From positions 1,327,001-1,391,000 of the forward strand of contig JAWQEG010000065.1 of the NCBI GenBank assembly GCA_033782935.1: 64,000 nt of DNA. Direction: 5' to 3'. The stretch comes from Petrolisthes cinctipes. Lineage: Eukaryota > Arthropoda > Malacostraca > Decapoda > Porcellanidae. Both the position numbers and the translations under genes were made by a program. The notes beneath the pieces were generated by a model, which saw only the letters and a list, made by a program, of their open reading frames with translations, did not search any database and was not told the origin of the DNA. This document shows, piece after piece, positions 10,541 through 23,823 of this stretch. Positions within the stretch are counted from its first letter, which is position 1, and every line of letters begins with the position of its first letter.

Positions 10541-11038
10541 ATTCTAGCACTGCGTAGGCATGTACAGATTGCTTCTGGGACCCCAAAATATTGAATTTTC
10601 GGGTGTTTTGAGCCTGAATTTGAGATATAAACGGGTACAGAAGATACATGCACATATTGACTTTGGGCATCTAAAATATCGATTTTCTGCATGTTTTGGG
10701 CCTGTATTTTGAAAATACTCTAACACTGAGTAGGCATGTACAGATTGCTTCTGGGACCCCAAAATATTGAATTTTCGGGCTTTTTGAGCTTGAATTTGAG
10801 ATATAAACGGATACTGAAGATGCATGCACATATCGACTTTTGGGCACCTAAAATATCGATTTTCAGTATGTTTTTGGCCTGTATTTTGAAAATACGCTAA
10901 CACGGAGTAGGCATGTACAGATCGCTTATGGGACCCCTAAATATCGAATTTTCGGGTGTTTTGGGACTGAATTTGAGATATCGACTTTTTGGCACCTAAA
11001 AGATCGATTTTTAGCATGTTTTTAGCCTATATTTTGAA
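10539..11038. repeat. Triplicated trimer block, copy 3
   Basis: It carries the same private variants as the copies at 1,836 and 4,211. It is preceded directly by the compacted monomer at about 10,511-10,540. Confidence 0.8.
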
Positions 11039-11789
11039 AATATTCTAGCACTGAGTAGGCATGTACAGATTGCTTCTGGGACTCCAAAATATTGAATTTT
11101 CGGGTGTTTTGAGCCTGAATTTGAGATATAAACGGGTACAGAAGATACATGCACATATTGACTTTGGGCATCTAAAATATCGATTTTCAGCAAGTTTTGG
11201 GCATGTATTTTGAAAATACTCTAACACGGAGTAGGCATGTACAGATCGCTTCTGGGACCCCAAAATATCGCATTTTCGGGTGTTTTGAGCCTGAATTTGA
11301 AATATAAACGGGTACTGAAGATGCATGCACATATCGACTTTTGGGCACCTAAAACATCGATTTTGAGCATGTTTTGTGCCTGTATTTTGTAAATACTCTA
11401 ACATGGAGTAGGCATGTACAGATCGCTTCTGGGACCCCAAAATATCGAATTTTCGGGTGTTTTGGGCCTGAATTTGAGATATCGCCTTTACGCACCTAAA
11501 ATATCGATTTTTAGCATGTTTTGAGCCTATAATTTGAAAATATTCTAGCACTGAGTAGGCATGTACAGATCGCTTCTGGGACCCCAAAATATTGAATTTT
11601 CGTGTGTTTTGAGCCTGAATTTGAGATATAAACGAGTACAGAAGATGGATGCACATATCGACTTTTGGGCACCTAAAATATCGATTTGGAGCATGTTTTG
11701 AGCCTATATTTTGAAAACATTCTATCACTGAGTAGGCATGTACAGATCGCTTCTGGGACCCCAAAATATCGAATTTTCGGGTGTTTTGG

Positions 11790-13316
11790 GACTGAATTTG
11801 AGATATCGATTTTTTGGCACCTAAAAGTTCGATTTTTAGCATGTTTTTAGCCTATATTTTGAAAATATTCTAGCACTGAGTAGGCATGTACAGATTGCTT
11901 CCTGGACCCCACAATATTGAATTTTCGGGTGTTTTGAGCCTGAATTTGAGATATAAACGGGAACAGATGATACATACAGATATTGACTTTGGGCATCTAA
12001 AACATCGATTTTCAGCATGTTTTGGGCCTGCATTTTGAAAATACTCTAACACGGAGAGGGCATGTACAGATCGCTTCTGGGACCCCAAAATATCGAATTT
12101 TCGGGTGTTTTTAACCTGAATTTGAGATATAAACGGGTACTGTAGATGCATGCACATATCGACTTTTTGGCACCTAAAACATCGATTTTGAGCATGTTTA
12201 GGGCCTGTATTTTGAGAATACTCTAACACGGAGTAGGCATGTACAGATTGCTTCTGGGACCCCTAAATATCGAATTTTCGGGTGTTTTGGGCCCTAATTT
12301 GAGATATCGACTTTTTGGCACCTAAAATATCGATTTTTAGCATGTTTTTAGCCTATATTTTGAAAATATTCTAGCACTGAGTAGGCATGTACAGATCGCT
12401 TCTGGGACCCCAAAATATCGAATTTTCGGGTGTTTTGAGCCTGAATTTGAGATATAAACGGGTACGGAAGATACATGCACATATAGATTTTGGGCACCTA
12501 AAACATCGATTTTGAGCATGTTTTGGGCCTGTATTTAGAAAATACTCTAACACGGAGTAGGCATGTACAGATCGCTTCTGGGACTCCAAAATATTGAATT
12601 TTCTGGTGTTTTGAGCCTGAATTTGAGATATAAACGGGTACTGAAGATGCATGCACATATCAACTTTTGGGCACCTAAAACATCGATTTTGAGCATGCTT
12701 TGGGCCTGTATTTTGTAAATACTCTAACACGGAGTAGGCATGTACAGATCGCTTCTGGGACCCCATAATATCGAATTTTCGGGTGTTTTGGGCCTGAATT
12801 TGAGATAACACCTTTACGCACCTAAAATATCGATTTTTAGCATGTTTTGAGCCTATATTTTGAAAATATTCTAGCACTGAGTAGGCATGTACAGATCGCT
12901 TCTGGGACCCCAAAATATCGAATTTTTGGGTGTTTTGAGCCTGAATTTGAGATAGAAACGAGTATAGAAGATGCATACACATATTGACTTTGGGCACCAA
13001 AAATATCGATTTTCAGCATGTTTTGGGCCTGAATTTTGAAAATACTCTAACACGAAGTAGGCATGTACAGATCCCTTCTGGGACCCCTAAATATCGAATT
13101 TTCGGGTGTTTTGGGACTGAATTTGAGATATCGATTTTTTGGCACCTAAAATGTCGATTTTTAGCATGTTTTTTGGCCTGTATTTTGAAAATACTCTAAC
13201 ACGGAGAAGGCATGTACAGATCGCTTCTGGGACCCCAAAATATCGAATGTTCGGGTGTTTTGAGCCTGAATTTGAGATATAAACGGGTACAGAAGATACA
13301 TGCACATATTGACTTT
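11790..13316. repeat. Nested duplication block X, copy 1
   Basis: The block matches 18,657-20,183 at an offset of 6,867 bp, and its first kilobase also matches about 15,651-16,697 at 3,861 bp. Shared private variants are AAAAGTTCGATTTTTAGC, GCTTCCTGGACCCCACAAT, ACAGATGATACATACAG, CGGAGAGGGCATG, GTTTTTAACCTG, CTGTAGATGCATG and CATATAGATTTTGGG. Confidence 0.85.
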
Positions 13317-14898
13317 GGGCATCTAAAATATCGATTTTGAGCATGTTTTGGGCATGTATTTTGAAAATACTCTAACACAGAGTAGGCATGTACAGATCGC
13401 TTCTGGGACCCCTAAATATCGAATTTTCTGGTGTTTTGAGCCTGAATTTGAGATATAAACGGGTACTGAAGATGCATGCACATATAGACTTTTGGGCACC
13501 TAAAACATCGATTTTGAGCATGTTTTGGGCCTGAATTTTGAAAATACTCTAACACGGAGTAGGCAGGTACAGATCGCATCTGGGACCCCAAAATATCGAA
13601 TTTTCGGGTGTTTTGGGCCTGAATTTGAGATATCGCCTTTACGCACCTAAAATATCGATTTTTAGCATGTTTTGAGCCTATAATTTGAAAATATTCTAGC
13701 ACTGAGTAGGCATGTACAGATCGCTTCTGGGACCCCAAAATATTGAATTTTCGTGTGTTTTGAGCTTGAATTTGAGATATAAACGAGTACAGAAGATGGA
13801 TGCACATATCGACTTTTGGGCACCTAAAATATCTATTTGGAGCATGTTTTGAGCCTATATTTTGAAAACATTCTATCACTGAGTAGGCATGTACAGATCG
13901 CTTCTGGGACCCTAAAATATCGAATTTTCGGGTGTTTTGAGCCTGAATTTGAGATATAAACGAGTACAGAAGATGCATGCACATATCGACTTTTGGGCAC
14001 CTAAAAAATTGATTTTGAGCATGTTTTGAGCCTTTATTTTGAAAACATTCTAGCACTGAGTAGGCATGTACAGATCGCTTCTGGGACCCCAAAATATCGA
14101 ATTTTCGGGTGTTTTGAGCCTGAATTTGAGATAGAAACGAGTATAGAAGATGCATACACATATTGACTTTGGGCACCAAAAATATCGATTTTCAGCATGT
14201 TTTGGGCCTGAATTTTGAAAATACTCTAACACGAAGTAGGCATGTACCGATCGCTTGTGGGACCCCCAAATATCGAATTTTCGGGTGTTTAGGGCCTGAA
14301 TTTGAGATATAAACGGGTACAGAAGATGCATGCACATATCGACTTTTGGGCACCTAAAAAATCGATTTTCAGTATGTTTTGGGCCTGTATTTTGAAAATA
14401 CTCTAAAACAGAGTAGGCATGTACAGATCGCTTCTGAGACCCCTAAATATCGAATTTTCGGGTGGTTTGGGACTGAATTTGAAATATCGACTTTTTGGCA
14501 CCTAAAAGATCGATTTTTAGCATGTTTTTAGCCTATATTTTGAAAATATTCTAGCACTGAGTAGGCATGTACAGATTGCTTCTGGGACCCCAAAATATTG
14601 AATTTTCGGGTGTTCTGAGCCTGAATTTGAGATATAAACGGGTACAGAAGATGCATGCACATATCGACTTTTGGGCACCTAAAATATCGATTTTGAGCAT
14701 GTTTTGAGCGTATATTTTGAAAAGATTCTAGCACTGAGTAGGCATGTACAGATCGCTTCTGAGACACGAAAATATTGAATTTTCGGGTGTTTAGGGCAAG
14801 AATTTGAGATATAAACGGGTACAGAAGATGCATGCACATATCGACTTTTGAGCACCTAAAAGATCGATTTTCAGTATGTTTTTGGCCTGTATTTTGAA

Positions 14899-16856
14899 AA
14901 TACTCTAACACGGAGTAGGCATGTACAGATCGCTTCAGGGACCCCTAAATATCGAATTTTCGGGTGTTTTGGGACTGAATTTGAGATATCGACATTTTGG
15001 CACCTAAAAGATCGATTTTTAGCATATTTTTAGCCTATATTTTAAAAATATTCTAGCACTGAGTAGGCATGTACAGATTGCTTCTGGGAGCCCAAAATAT
15101 TGAATTTTCGGGTGTTTTGAGCCTGAATTTGAGATATAAACGGGTACAGAAGATACATGCACATACTGACTTTGGGCATCTAAAATATCGATTTTCAGCA
15201 TGTTTTGGGCATGTATTTTGAAAATACTCTAACACGGAGTAGGCATGTACAGATCGCTTCTGGGACCCCAAAATATCGAATTTTCGGGTGTTTTGAGCCT
15301 GAATTTCAAATATAAACGGGTACTGAAGATGCATGCACATATCGACTTTTGGGCACCTAAAACATCGATTTTGAGCATGTTTTGGGGCTGTATTTTGAAA
15401 ATAATATAACACGGAGTAGGCATGTACAGATCGCGTCTGGGACCCCAAAATATCGAATTTTCGGGTGTTTAGGGCCAGAATTTGAGATATAAACGGGTAC
15501 ATAAGATGCATCCACATATCGACTTTTGGGCACGTAAAAGATCGATTTTCAGTATGTTTTTGGCCTGTATTTTAAAAATACTCTAACACGGAGTAGGCAT
15601 GTACAGATCCCTTCTGGGACCCCTAAATATCAAATTTTCGGGTGTTTTGGGACTGAATTTGAGATATCAATTTTTTGGCACCTAAAAGTTTGATTTTTAG
15701 CATGTTTTTAGCCTATATTTTGAAAATATTCTAGCACTGAGTAGGCATGTACAGATTGCTTCCTGGACCCCACAATATTGAATTTTCGGGTGTTTTGAGC
15801 CTGAATTTGAGATATAAACGGGTACAGATGATACATACAGATATTGACTTTGGGCATCTAAAACATCGATTTTCAGCATGTTTTGGGCCTGTATTTTGAA
15901 AATACTCTAACACGGAGAGGGCATGTACAGATCGCTTCTGGGACCCCAAAATATCGAATTTTCGGGTGTTTTTAACCTGAATTTGAGATATAAACGGGTA
16001 CTGTAGATGCATGCACATATCGACTTTTTGGCACCTAAAACATCGATTTTGAGCATGTTTTGGGCCTGTATTTTGAGAATACTCTGACACGGAGTAGGCA
16101 TGTACAGATTGCTTCTGGGACCCCTAAATATCGAATTTTCGGGTGTTTTGGGCTCTAATTTGAGATATCGACTTTTTGGCACCTAAAATATCGATTTTTA
16201 GCATGTTTTTAGCCTATATTTTGAAAATATTCTAGCACTGAGTAGGCATGTACAGATCGCTTCTGGGACCCCAAAATATCGAATTTTCGGGTGTTTTGAG
16301 CCTGAATTTGAGATATAAACGGGTACGGAAGATACATGCACATATAGATTTTGGGCACCTAAAACATCGATTTTGAGCATGTTTTGGGCCTGTATTTAGA
16401 AAATACTCTAACACGGAGTAGGCATGTACAGATCGCTTCTGGGACCCCAAAATATTGAATTTTCTGGTGTTTTGAGCCTGAATTTGAGATATAAACGGGT
16501 ACTGAAGATGCATGCACATATCAACTTTTGGGCACCTAAAACATCGATTTTGAGCATGTTTTGGGCCTGTATTTTGTAAATACTCTAACACGGAGTAGGC
16601 ATGTACAGATCGCTTCTGGGACCCCATAATATCGAATTTTCGGGTGTTTTGGGCCTGAATTTGAGATAACGCCTTTACGCACCTAAAATATCGATTTTTA
16701 GCATGTTTTGAGCCTATATTTTGAAAATATTCTAGCACTGATTAGGCATGTACAGATCGCTTCTGGGACCCCAAAATATCGAATTTTCGGGTGTTTTGAG
16801 CCTGAATATGAGATAGAAACGAGTATAGAAGATGCATACACATATTGACTTTGGGC
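14899..16856. repeat. 3006-bp-spaced duplication, copy 1 (about 2 kb)
   Basis: The block matches 17,905-19,862. Shared private variants are GCTTCAGGGACCCC, GACATTTTGGCACC, GCATATTTTTAGCC, GGGAGCCCAAAATATTG, CATACTGACTTTGGG, GAAAATAATATAACACGG and GGGCACGTAAAAG. Its right half is block X copy 2. Confidence 0.87.
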
Positions 16857-17904
16857 ATCTAAAACATCGATTTTCAGCATGTTTTGGGCCTGTATTTTGA
16901 AAATACTCTAACACGGAGTAGGCATGTACAGATTGCTTCTGGGACCCCTAAATATCGAATTTTCGGGTGTTTTGGGCCCTAATTTGAGATATCGACTTTT
17001 TGGCACCTAAAATATCGATTTTGAGCATGTTTTGGGCCTGTATTTAGAAAATACTCTAACACGGAGTAGGCATGTACAGATCGCTTCTGGGACTCCAAAA
17101 TATTGAATTTTCTGGTGTTTTGAGCGTGAATTTGAGATATAAACGGGTACAGAAGATACATGCACATATTGACTTTGGGCATCTAAAATATCGATTTTCA
17201 GCATATTTTGGGCATGTATTTTGAAAATACTCTAACACAGAGTAGGCATGTACAGATCGCTTCTGGGACCCCTAAATATCGAATTTTCTGGTGTTTTGAG
17301 CCTGAATTTGAGATATAAACGGGTACTGAAGATGCATGCACATATCGACTTTTGGGCACCTAAAACATCGATTTTGAGCATGTTTTGGGCCTGTATTTTG
17401 AAAATACTCTAACACTGAGTAGGCATGTACAGATCGCTTCTTGGACCCCTAAATATCGAATTTTCGGGTGTTTTGGGCCTTAATTTGAGATATCGACTTT
17501 TTGGCACCTAAAATATCGATTTTTAGCATATTTTTAGCCTACATTTTGAAAATATTCTAGCACTGAGTAGTCATGTACAGATTGCTTCTGAGACCCCAAA
17601 ATATTGAATTTTCGGGTGTTTAGGGCCAGAATTTGAGATAAAAACGGGTACAGATGAGGCATGCACTTATCGACTTTTGGGCACCTAAAACATCGATTTT
17701 GAGCATGTTTTTAGCCTACATTTTGAAAATATTCTAGCACTGAGTAGGCATCTACAGATTGCTTCTGGGACCCCAAAATATTGAATTTTCGGATGTTTAG
17801 GGCCAGAATTTGAGATATAAACGGGTACAGAAGATGCATGCACATATCGACTTTTGGTCACCTAAAATATCGATTTTCAGTATGTTTTTGGCCTGTATTT
17901 TGAA

Positions 17905-19862
17905 AATACTCTAACACGGAGTAGGCATGTACAGATCGCTTCAGGGACCCCTAAATATCGAATTTTCGGGTGTTTTGGGACTGAATTTGAGATATCGACA
18001 TTTTGGCACCTAAAAGATCGATTTTTAGCATATTTTTAGCCTATATTTTAAAAATATTCTAGCACTGAGTAGGCATGTACAGATTGCTTCTGGGAGCCCA
18101 AAATATTGAATTTTCGGGTGTTTTGAGCCTGAATTTGAGATATAAACGGGTACAGAAGATACATGCACATACTGACTTTGGGCATCTAAAATATCGATTT
18201 TCAGCATGTTTTGGGCATGTATTTTGAAAATACTCTAACACGGAGTAGGCATGTACAGATCGCTTCTGGGACCCCAAAATATCGAATTTTCGGGTGTTTT
18301 GAGCCTGAATTTCAGATATAAACGGGTACTGAAGATGCATGCACATATCGACTTTTGGGCACCTAAAACATCAATTTTGAGCATGTTTTGGGGCTGTATT
18401 TTGAAAATAATATAACACGGAGTAGGCATGTACAGATCGCTTCTGGGACCCCAAAATATCGAATTTTCGGGTGTTTAGGGCCAGAATTTGAGATATAAAC
18501 GGGTACATAAGATGCATCTACATATCGACTTTTGGGCACGTAAAAGATCGATTTTCAGTATGTTTTTGGCCTGTATTTTAAAAATACTCTAACACGGAGT
18601 AGGCATGTACAGATCCCTTCTGGGACCCCTAAATATCGAATTTTCGGGTGTTTTGGGACTGAATTTGAGATATCGATCTTTTGGCACCTAAAAGTTCGAT
18701 TTTTAGCATGTTTTTAGCCTATATTTTGAAAATATTCTAGCACTGAGTAGGCATGTACAGATTGCTTCCTGGACCCCACAATATTGAATTTTCGGGTGTT
18801 TTGAGCCTGAATTTGAGATATAAACGGGAACAGATGATACATACAGATATTGACTTTGGGCATCTAAAACATCGATTTTCAGCATGTTTTGGGCCTGCAT
18901 TTTGAAAATACTCTAACACGGAGAGGGCATGTACAGATCGCTTCTGGGACCCCAAAATATCGAATTTTCGGGTGTTTTTAACCTGAATTTGAGATATAAA
19001 CGGGTACTGTAGATGCATGCACATATCGACTTTTTGGCACCGAAAACATCGATTTTGAGCATGTTTAGGGCCTGTATTTTGAGAATACTCTAACACGGAG
19101 TAGGCATGTACAGATTGCTTCTGGGACCCCTAAATATCGAATTTTCGGGTGTTTTGGGCCCTAATTTGAGATATCGACTTTTTGGCACCTAAAATATCGA
19201 TTTTTAGCATGTTTTTAGCCTATATTTTGAAAATATTCTAGCACTGAGTAGGCATGTACAGATCGCTTCTGGGACCCCAAAATATCGAATTTTCGGGTGT
19301 TTTGAGCCTGAATTTGAGATATAAACGGGTACGGAAGATACATGCACATATAGATTTTGGGCACCTAAAACATCGATTTTACGCATGTTTTGGGCCTGTA
19401 TTTAGAAAATACTCTAACACGGAGTAGGCATGTACAGATCGCTTCTGGGACTCCAAAATATTGAATTTTCTGGTGTTTTGAGCCTGAATTTGAGATATAA
19501 ACGGGTACTGAAGATGCATGCACATATCAACTTTTGGGCACCTAAAACATCGATTTTGAGCATGCTTTGGGCCTGTATTTTGTAAATACTCTAACACGGA
19601 GTAGGCATGTACAGATCGCTTCTGGGACCCCATAATATCGAATTTTCGGGTGTTTTGGGCCTGAATTTGAGATAACACCTTTACGCACCTAAAATATCGA
19701 TTTTTAGCATGTTTTGAGCCTATATTTTGAAAATATTCTAGCTCTGAGTAGGCATGTACAGATCGCTTCTGGGACCCCAAAATATCGAATTTTCGGGTGT
19801 TTTGAGCCTGAATTTGAGATAGAAACGAGTATAGAAGATGCATACACATATTGACTTTGGGC
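17905..19862. repeat. 3006-bp-spaced duplication, copy 2 (about 2 kb)
   Basis: This is the partner of 14,899-16,856, with both boundaries displaced by exactly 3,006 bp. At its right end the sequence switches to matching 13,316 rather than 16,857, so this region is a mosaic of two sources. Confidence 0.87.
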
Positions 19863-20183
19863 ACCAAAAATATCGATTTTCAGCATGTTTTGGGCCTGAA
19901 TTTTGAAAATACTCTAACACAAAGTAGGCATGTACAGATCCCTTCTGGGACCCCTAAATATCGAATTTTCGGGTGTTTTGGGACTGAATTTGAGATATCG
20001 ATTTTTTGGCACCTAAAATGTCGATTTTTAGCATGTTTTTTGGCCTGTATTTTGAAAATACTCTAACACGGAGAAGGCATGTACAGATCGCTTCTGGGAC
20101 CCCAAAATATCGAATGTTCGGGTGTTTTGAGCCTGAATTTGAGATATAAACGGGTACGGAAGATACATGCACATATTGACTTT
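18657..20183. repeat. Nested duplication block X, copy 3
   Basis: It matches 11,790-13,316 at a constant 6,867 bp, including the CTTTTGAGCC-type junctions and GAATGTTCGGGTG at about 20,112 (13,246 in the first copy). It overlaps the right part of the 3006-bp duplication copy 2. Confidence 0.85.
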
Positions 20184-20732
20184 GGGCACCTAAAACATCG
20201 ATTTTGAGCATGTTTTGGGCCTGTATTTAGAAAATACTCTAACACGGAGTAGGCATGTACAGATCGCTTCTGGGACTCCAAAATATTGAATTTTCTGGTG
20301 TTTTGAGCCTGAATTTGAGATATAAACGGGTACAGAAGATACATGCACATATTGACTTTGGGCATCTAAAATATCGATTTTCAGCATATTTTGGGCATGT
20401 ATTTTGAAAATACTCTAACACAGAGTAGGCATGTACAGATTGATTCTGGGACCCCTAAATATCGAATTTTCGGGTGTTTTGAGCCTGAATTTGAGATATA
20501 AACGGGTACTGAAGATGCATGCACATATAGACTTTTGGGCACCTAAAACATCGATTTTGAGCATGTTTTGGGCCTGAATTTTGAAAATACTCTAACACGG
20601 AGTAGGCATGTACAGATCGCTTCTTGGACCCCAAAATATCGAATTTTCGGGTGTTTTGGGCCTGAATTTGAGATATCGCCTTTACGCACCTAAAATATCG
20701 ATTTTTAGCATGTTTTGAGCCTATAATTTGAA

Positions 20733-23700
20733 AATATTCTAGCACTGAGTATGCATGTACAGATCGCTTCTGGGACCCCAAAATATCGAATTTTCGGGTG
20801 TTTTGAGCTTGAATTTGCGATATAAACGATTACAGAAGATGCATGCACATATCGACTTTTGGGCACCTTAAATTATCGATTTTGAGCATGTTTTGAGCCT
20901 ATATCTTTAAAACATTCTAGCACTGAGTAGGTATGTAGAGATCGCTTCTGGGACCCCTAAATATCGAATTTTCGGGTGTTTTGGGCCTTAATTTGAGATT
21001 TCGACTTTTTGGCACCTAAAATATCGATTTTCAGCATGTTTTGAGCCTTTATTTTGAAAATATTCTAGCACTGAGTAGGCATGTACAGATCGCTTCTGGG
21101 ACCCCAAAATATCGAATTTTCGGGTGTTTTGATCCTGAATTTGACATATAAACGGGTACAGAAGATACATGCACATATTGACTTTGGGCATCTATAATAT
21201 CGATTTTCAGCATGTTTTGGGCATGTATTTTGAAAATACTCTAACACGGAGTAGGCATGTACAGATCGCTTCTGGGACCCCAAAATATCGAATTTTCGGG
21301 TGTTTTGATCCTGAATTTGAGATATAAACGGGTACTGAAGATGCATGCACATATCGACTTTTTGGCACCTAAAACATCGATTTTGAGCATGTTTTGGGCT
21401 TGTATTTTGAAAATACTCTAATACTGAGTAGGCATGTACAGATCGCTTCTGGGACCCCTAAATATCGAATTTTCGGGTGTTTTGTGCCTTAATTTGAGAT
21501 ATCGACTTTTTGGCACCTAAAATATCGATTTTTAGCATGTTTTTAGCCTATATTTTGAAAATATTCTAGCACTGAGTAGTCATGTACAGATTGCTTCTGA
21601 GACCCCAAAATATTGAATTTTCGGGTGTTTAGGGCCAGAATTTGAGATATAAACGGGTACAGAAGATGCATGCACTTATCGACTTTTGGGCACCTAAAAC
21701 ATCGATTTTGAGCATGTTTTTAGCCTACATTTTGAAAATATTCTAGCACTGAGTAGGCATGTACAGATTGCTTCTGGGACCCCAAAATATTGAATTTTCG
21801 GATGTTTAGGGCCAGAATTTGAGATATAAACGGGTACAGAAGATGCATGCACATATCGACTTTTTGGCACCTAAAACATCGATTTTGAGCATGTTTTGGG
21901 CCTGTATTTTAAAAATACTCTAATACGGAGTAGGCATGTACAGATCGCTTCTGGGACCCCTAAATATTGAATTTTCGGGTGTTTTGGGCCTTAATTTGAG
22001 ATATCGACTTTTTGGCACCTAAAATATCGATTTTTAGCATGTTTTTAGGCTATATTTTAAAAATATTCTAGCACTGAGAAGGCATGTACAGATTGCTTCT
22101 GGGACCCCAAAATATTGAATTTTCGGGTGTTTTGATCCTGAATTTGAGATATAAACGGGTACAGAAGATACATGCACATATTGACTTTGGGCATCCATAA
22201 TATCGATTTTCAGCATGTTTTGGGCATGTATTTTGAAATTACTCTAACACGGAGTAGGCATGTACAGATCGCTTCTGTGACCCCAAAATATCGAATTTTC
22301 GGGTGTTTTGAGCTTGAATTTGAGATTTAAACGAGTACAGAAGATGCATGCACATATCGACTTTTGGTCACCTAAAATATCGATTTTGAGCATGTTTTGA
22401 GCCTATATTTTGAAAACATTCTAGCACTGAATAGGCATGTACAGATCGCTTCTGGGACCCATAAATATCGAATTTTCGGGTGTTTAGTACCCGAATTTGA
22501 GATATAAATGGGTACAGAAGATGCATGCACATATCGACTTTTGGGCACCTAAAAGATCGATTTTCAGTATGTTTTTGGACTGTATTTTGAAAATACCCTA
22601 ACACGGAGTAGGCATGTACAGATCGCTTCTGGGACTCCAAAATATTGAATTTTCTTTTATTTTGAGCCTGAATTTGAGATATAAACGGGTACAGAAGATA
22701 CATGCACATATTGACTTTGGGCATCTAAAATATCGATTTTCAGCATATTTTGGGCATGTATTTTAAAAATACTCTAACACGGAGTAGGCATGTACAGATC
22801 GCTTCTGGGACCCCAAAATATCGAATTTTCTGGTGTTTTGAGCCTGAATTTGAGATATAAACGTGTGCTGAAGATGCATGCACATATCAACTTTTGGGCA
22901 CCTAAAAGATCGATTTTCAGTATGTTTTTGGCCTGTATTTTGAAAATACTCTAACACGGAGTAGGCATGTACAGATCGCTTCTGGGACTCCAAAATATTG
23001 AATTTTCTGGTGTTTTGAGCATGAATTTTAGATATAAAAGGGTACTGAAGATGCATGCACATATCGACTTTTGGGCACCTAAAAGATCGATTTTCAGTAT
23101 GTTTTTTGCCTCTATTTTGAAAATACTCTAACACGGAGTAGGCATGTACAGATCGCTTCTGGGACCCCTAAATATCGAATTTTCGGGTGTTTTGGGCCTT
23201 AATTTGAGATATCGACTTTTTGGCACCTAAAATATCGATTTTTAGCATGTTTTTAGCCTATATTTTGAAAATATTCTAGCACTGAGTAGGCATGTACAGA
23301 TTGCTTCTGGGACCCCAAAATATTGAATTTTAGGATGTTTAGGGCCAGAATTTGAGATATAAACGGGTACAGAAGATGCATGCACATATCGACTTTTGGG
23401 CACCTAAAAGATCGATTTTCAGTATGTTTTTGGCCTGTATTTTGAAAATACTCTAACACGGAGTAGGCATGTACAGATCGATTCTGGGACCCCTAAATAT
23501 CGAATTTTCGGGTGTTTTGAGCCTGAATTTGAGATATAAACGGGTACTGAAGATGCATGAACATATCGACTTTTGGGCTCCTAAAACATCGATTTTGAGC
23601 ATGTTTTGGGCCTGTATTTTGAAAATACTTTAACAAGGAGTAGGCATGTACAGATCGCTTCTGGGACCCCAAAATATCGAATTTTCGGGTGTTTTGGGCC

Positions 23701-23823
23701 TTAATTTGAGATATCACCTTTACTCACCTAAAATATTGATTTTTAGCATGTTTTGAGCCTATAATTTGAAAATATTCTAGCACTGAGTAGGCATGTACAG
23801 ATCGATTCTGGTACCCCAAAATA
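20733..23823. repeat. Long-range segmental duplication, copy 2 (about 3.1 kb)
   Basis: This is the partner of 6,030-9,470 and is shorter by two long monomers, lost or never gained near 21,851-21,950. A third partial relative of its GAGTAGTCATG and GCACTTATCGAC section lies at about 17,400-17,880. Confidence 0.85.

Larger units (their letters stand above)
1..11038. repeat. Array domain A: mosaic of S1, S2 and all long classes
   Basis: This stretch holds about 19 short monomers at irregular spacing (roughly 325 to 1,207 bp) and several duplicated trimers of about 500 bp. It also contains more small internal deletions than the rest (near 1,851, 5,556, 9,908 and 10,520). No gene or non-satellite sequence was found in it. 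Confidence 0.7.
11039..20690. repeat. Array domain B: nested 3006/3861/6867-bp duplications
   Basis: About 19 short monomers occur here, most spaced about 502 bp with some at 323 and 677 bp. Most of the domain is made of a few blocks that reappear two or three times at fixed offsets, listed separately. No gene or non-satellite sequence was found. Confidence 0.75.
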
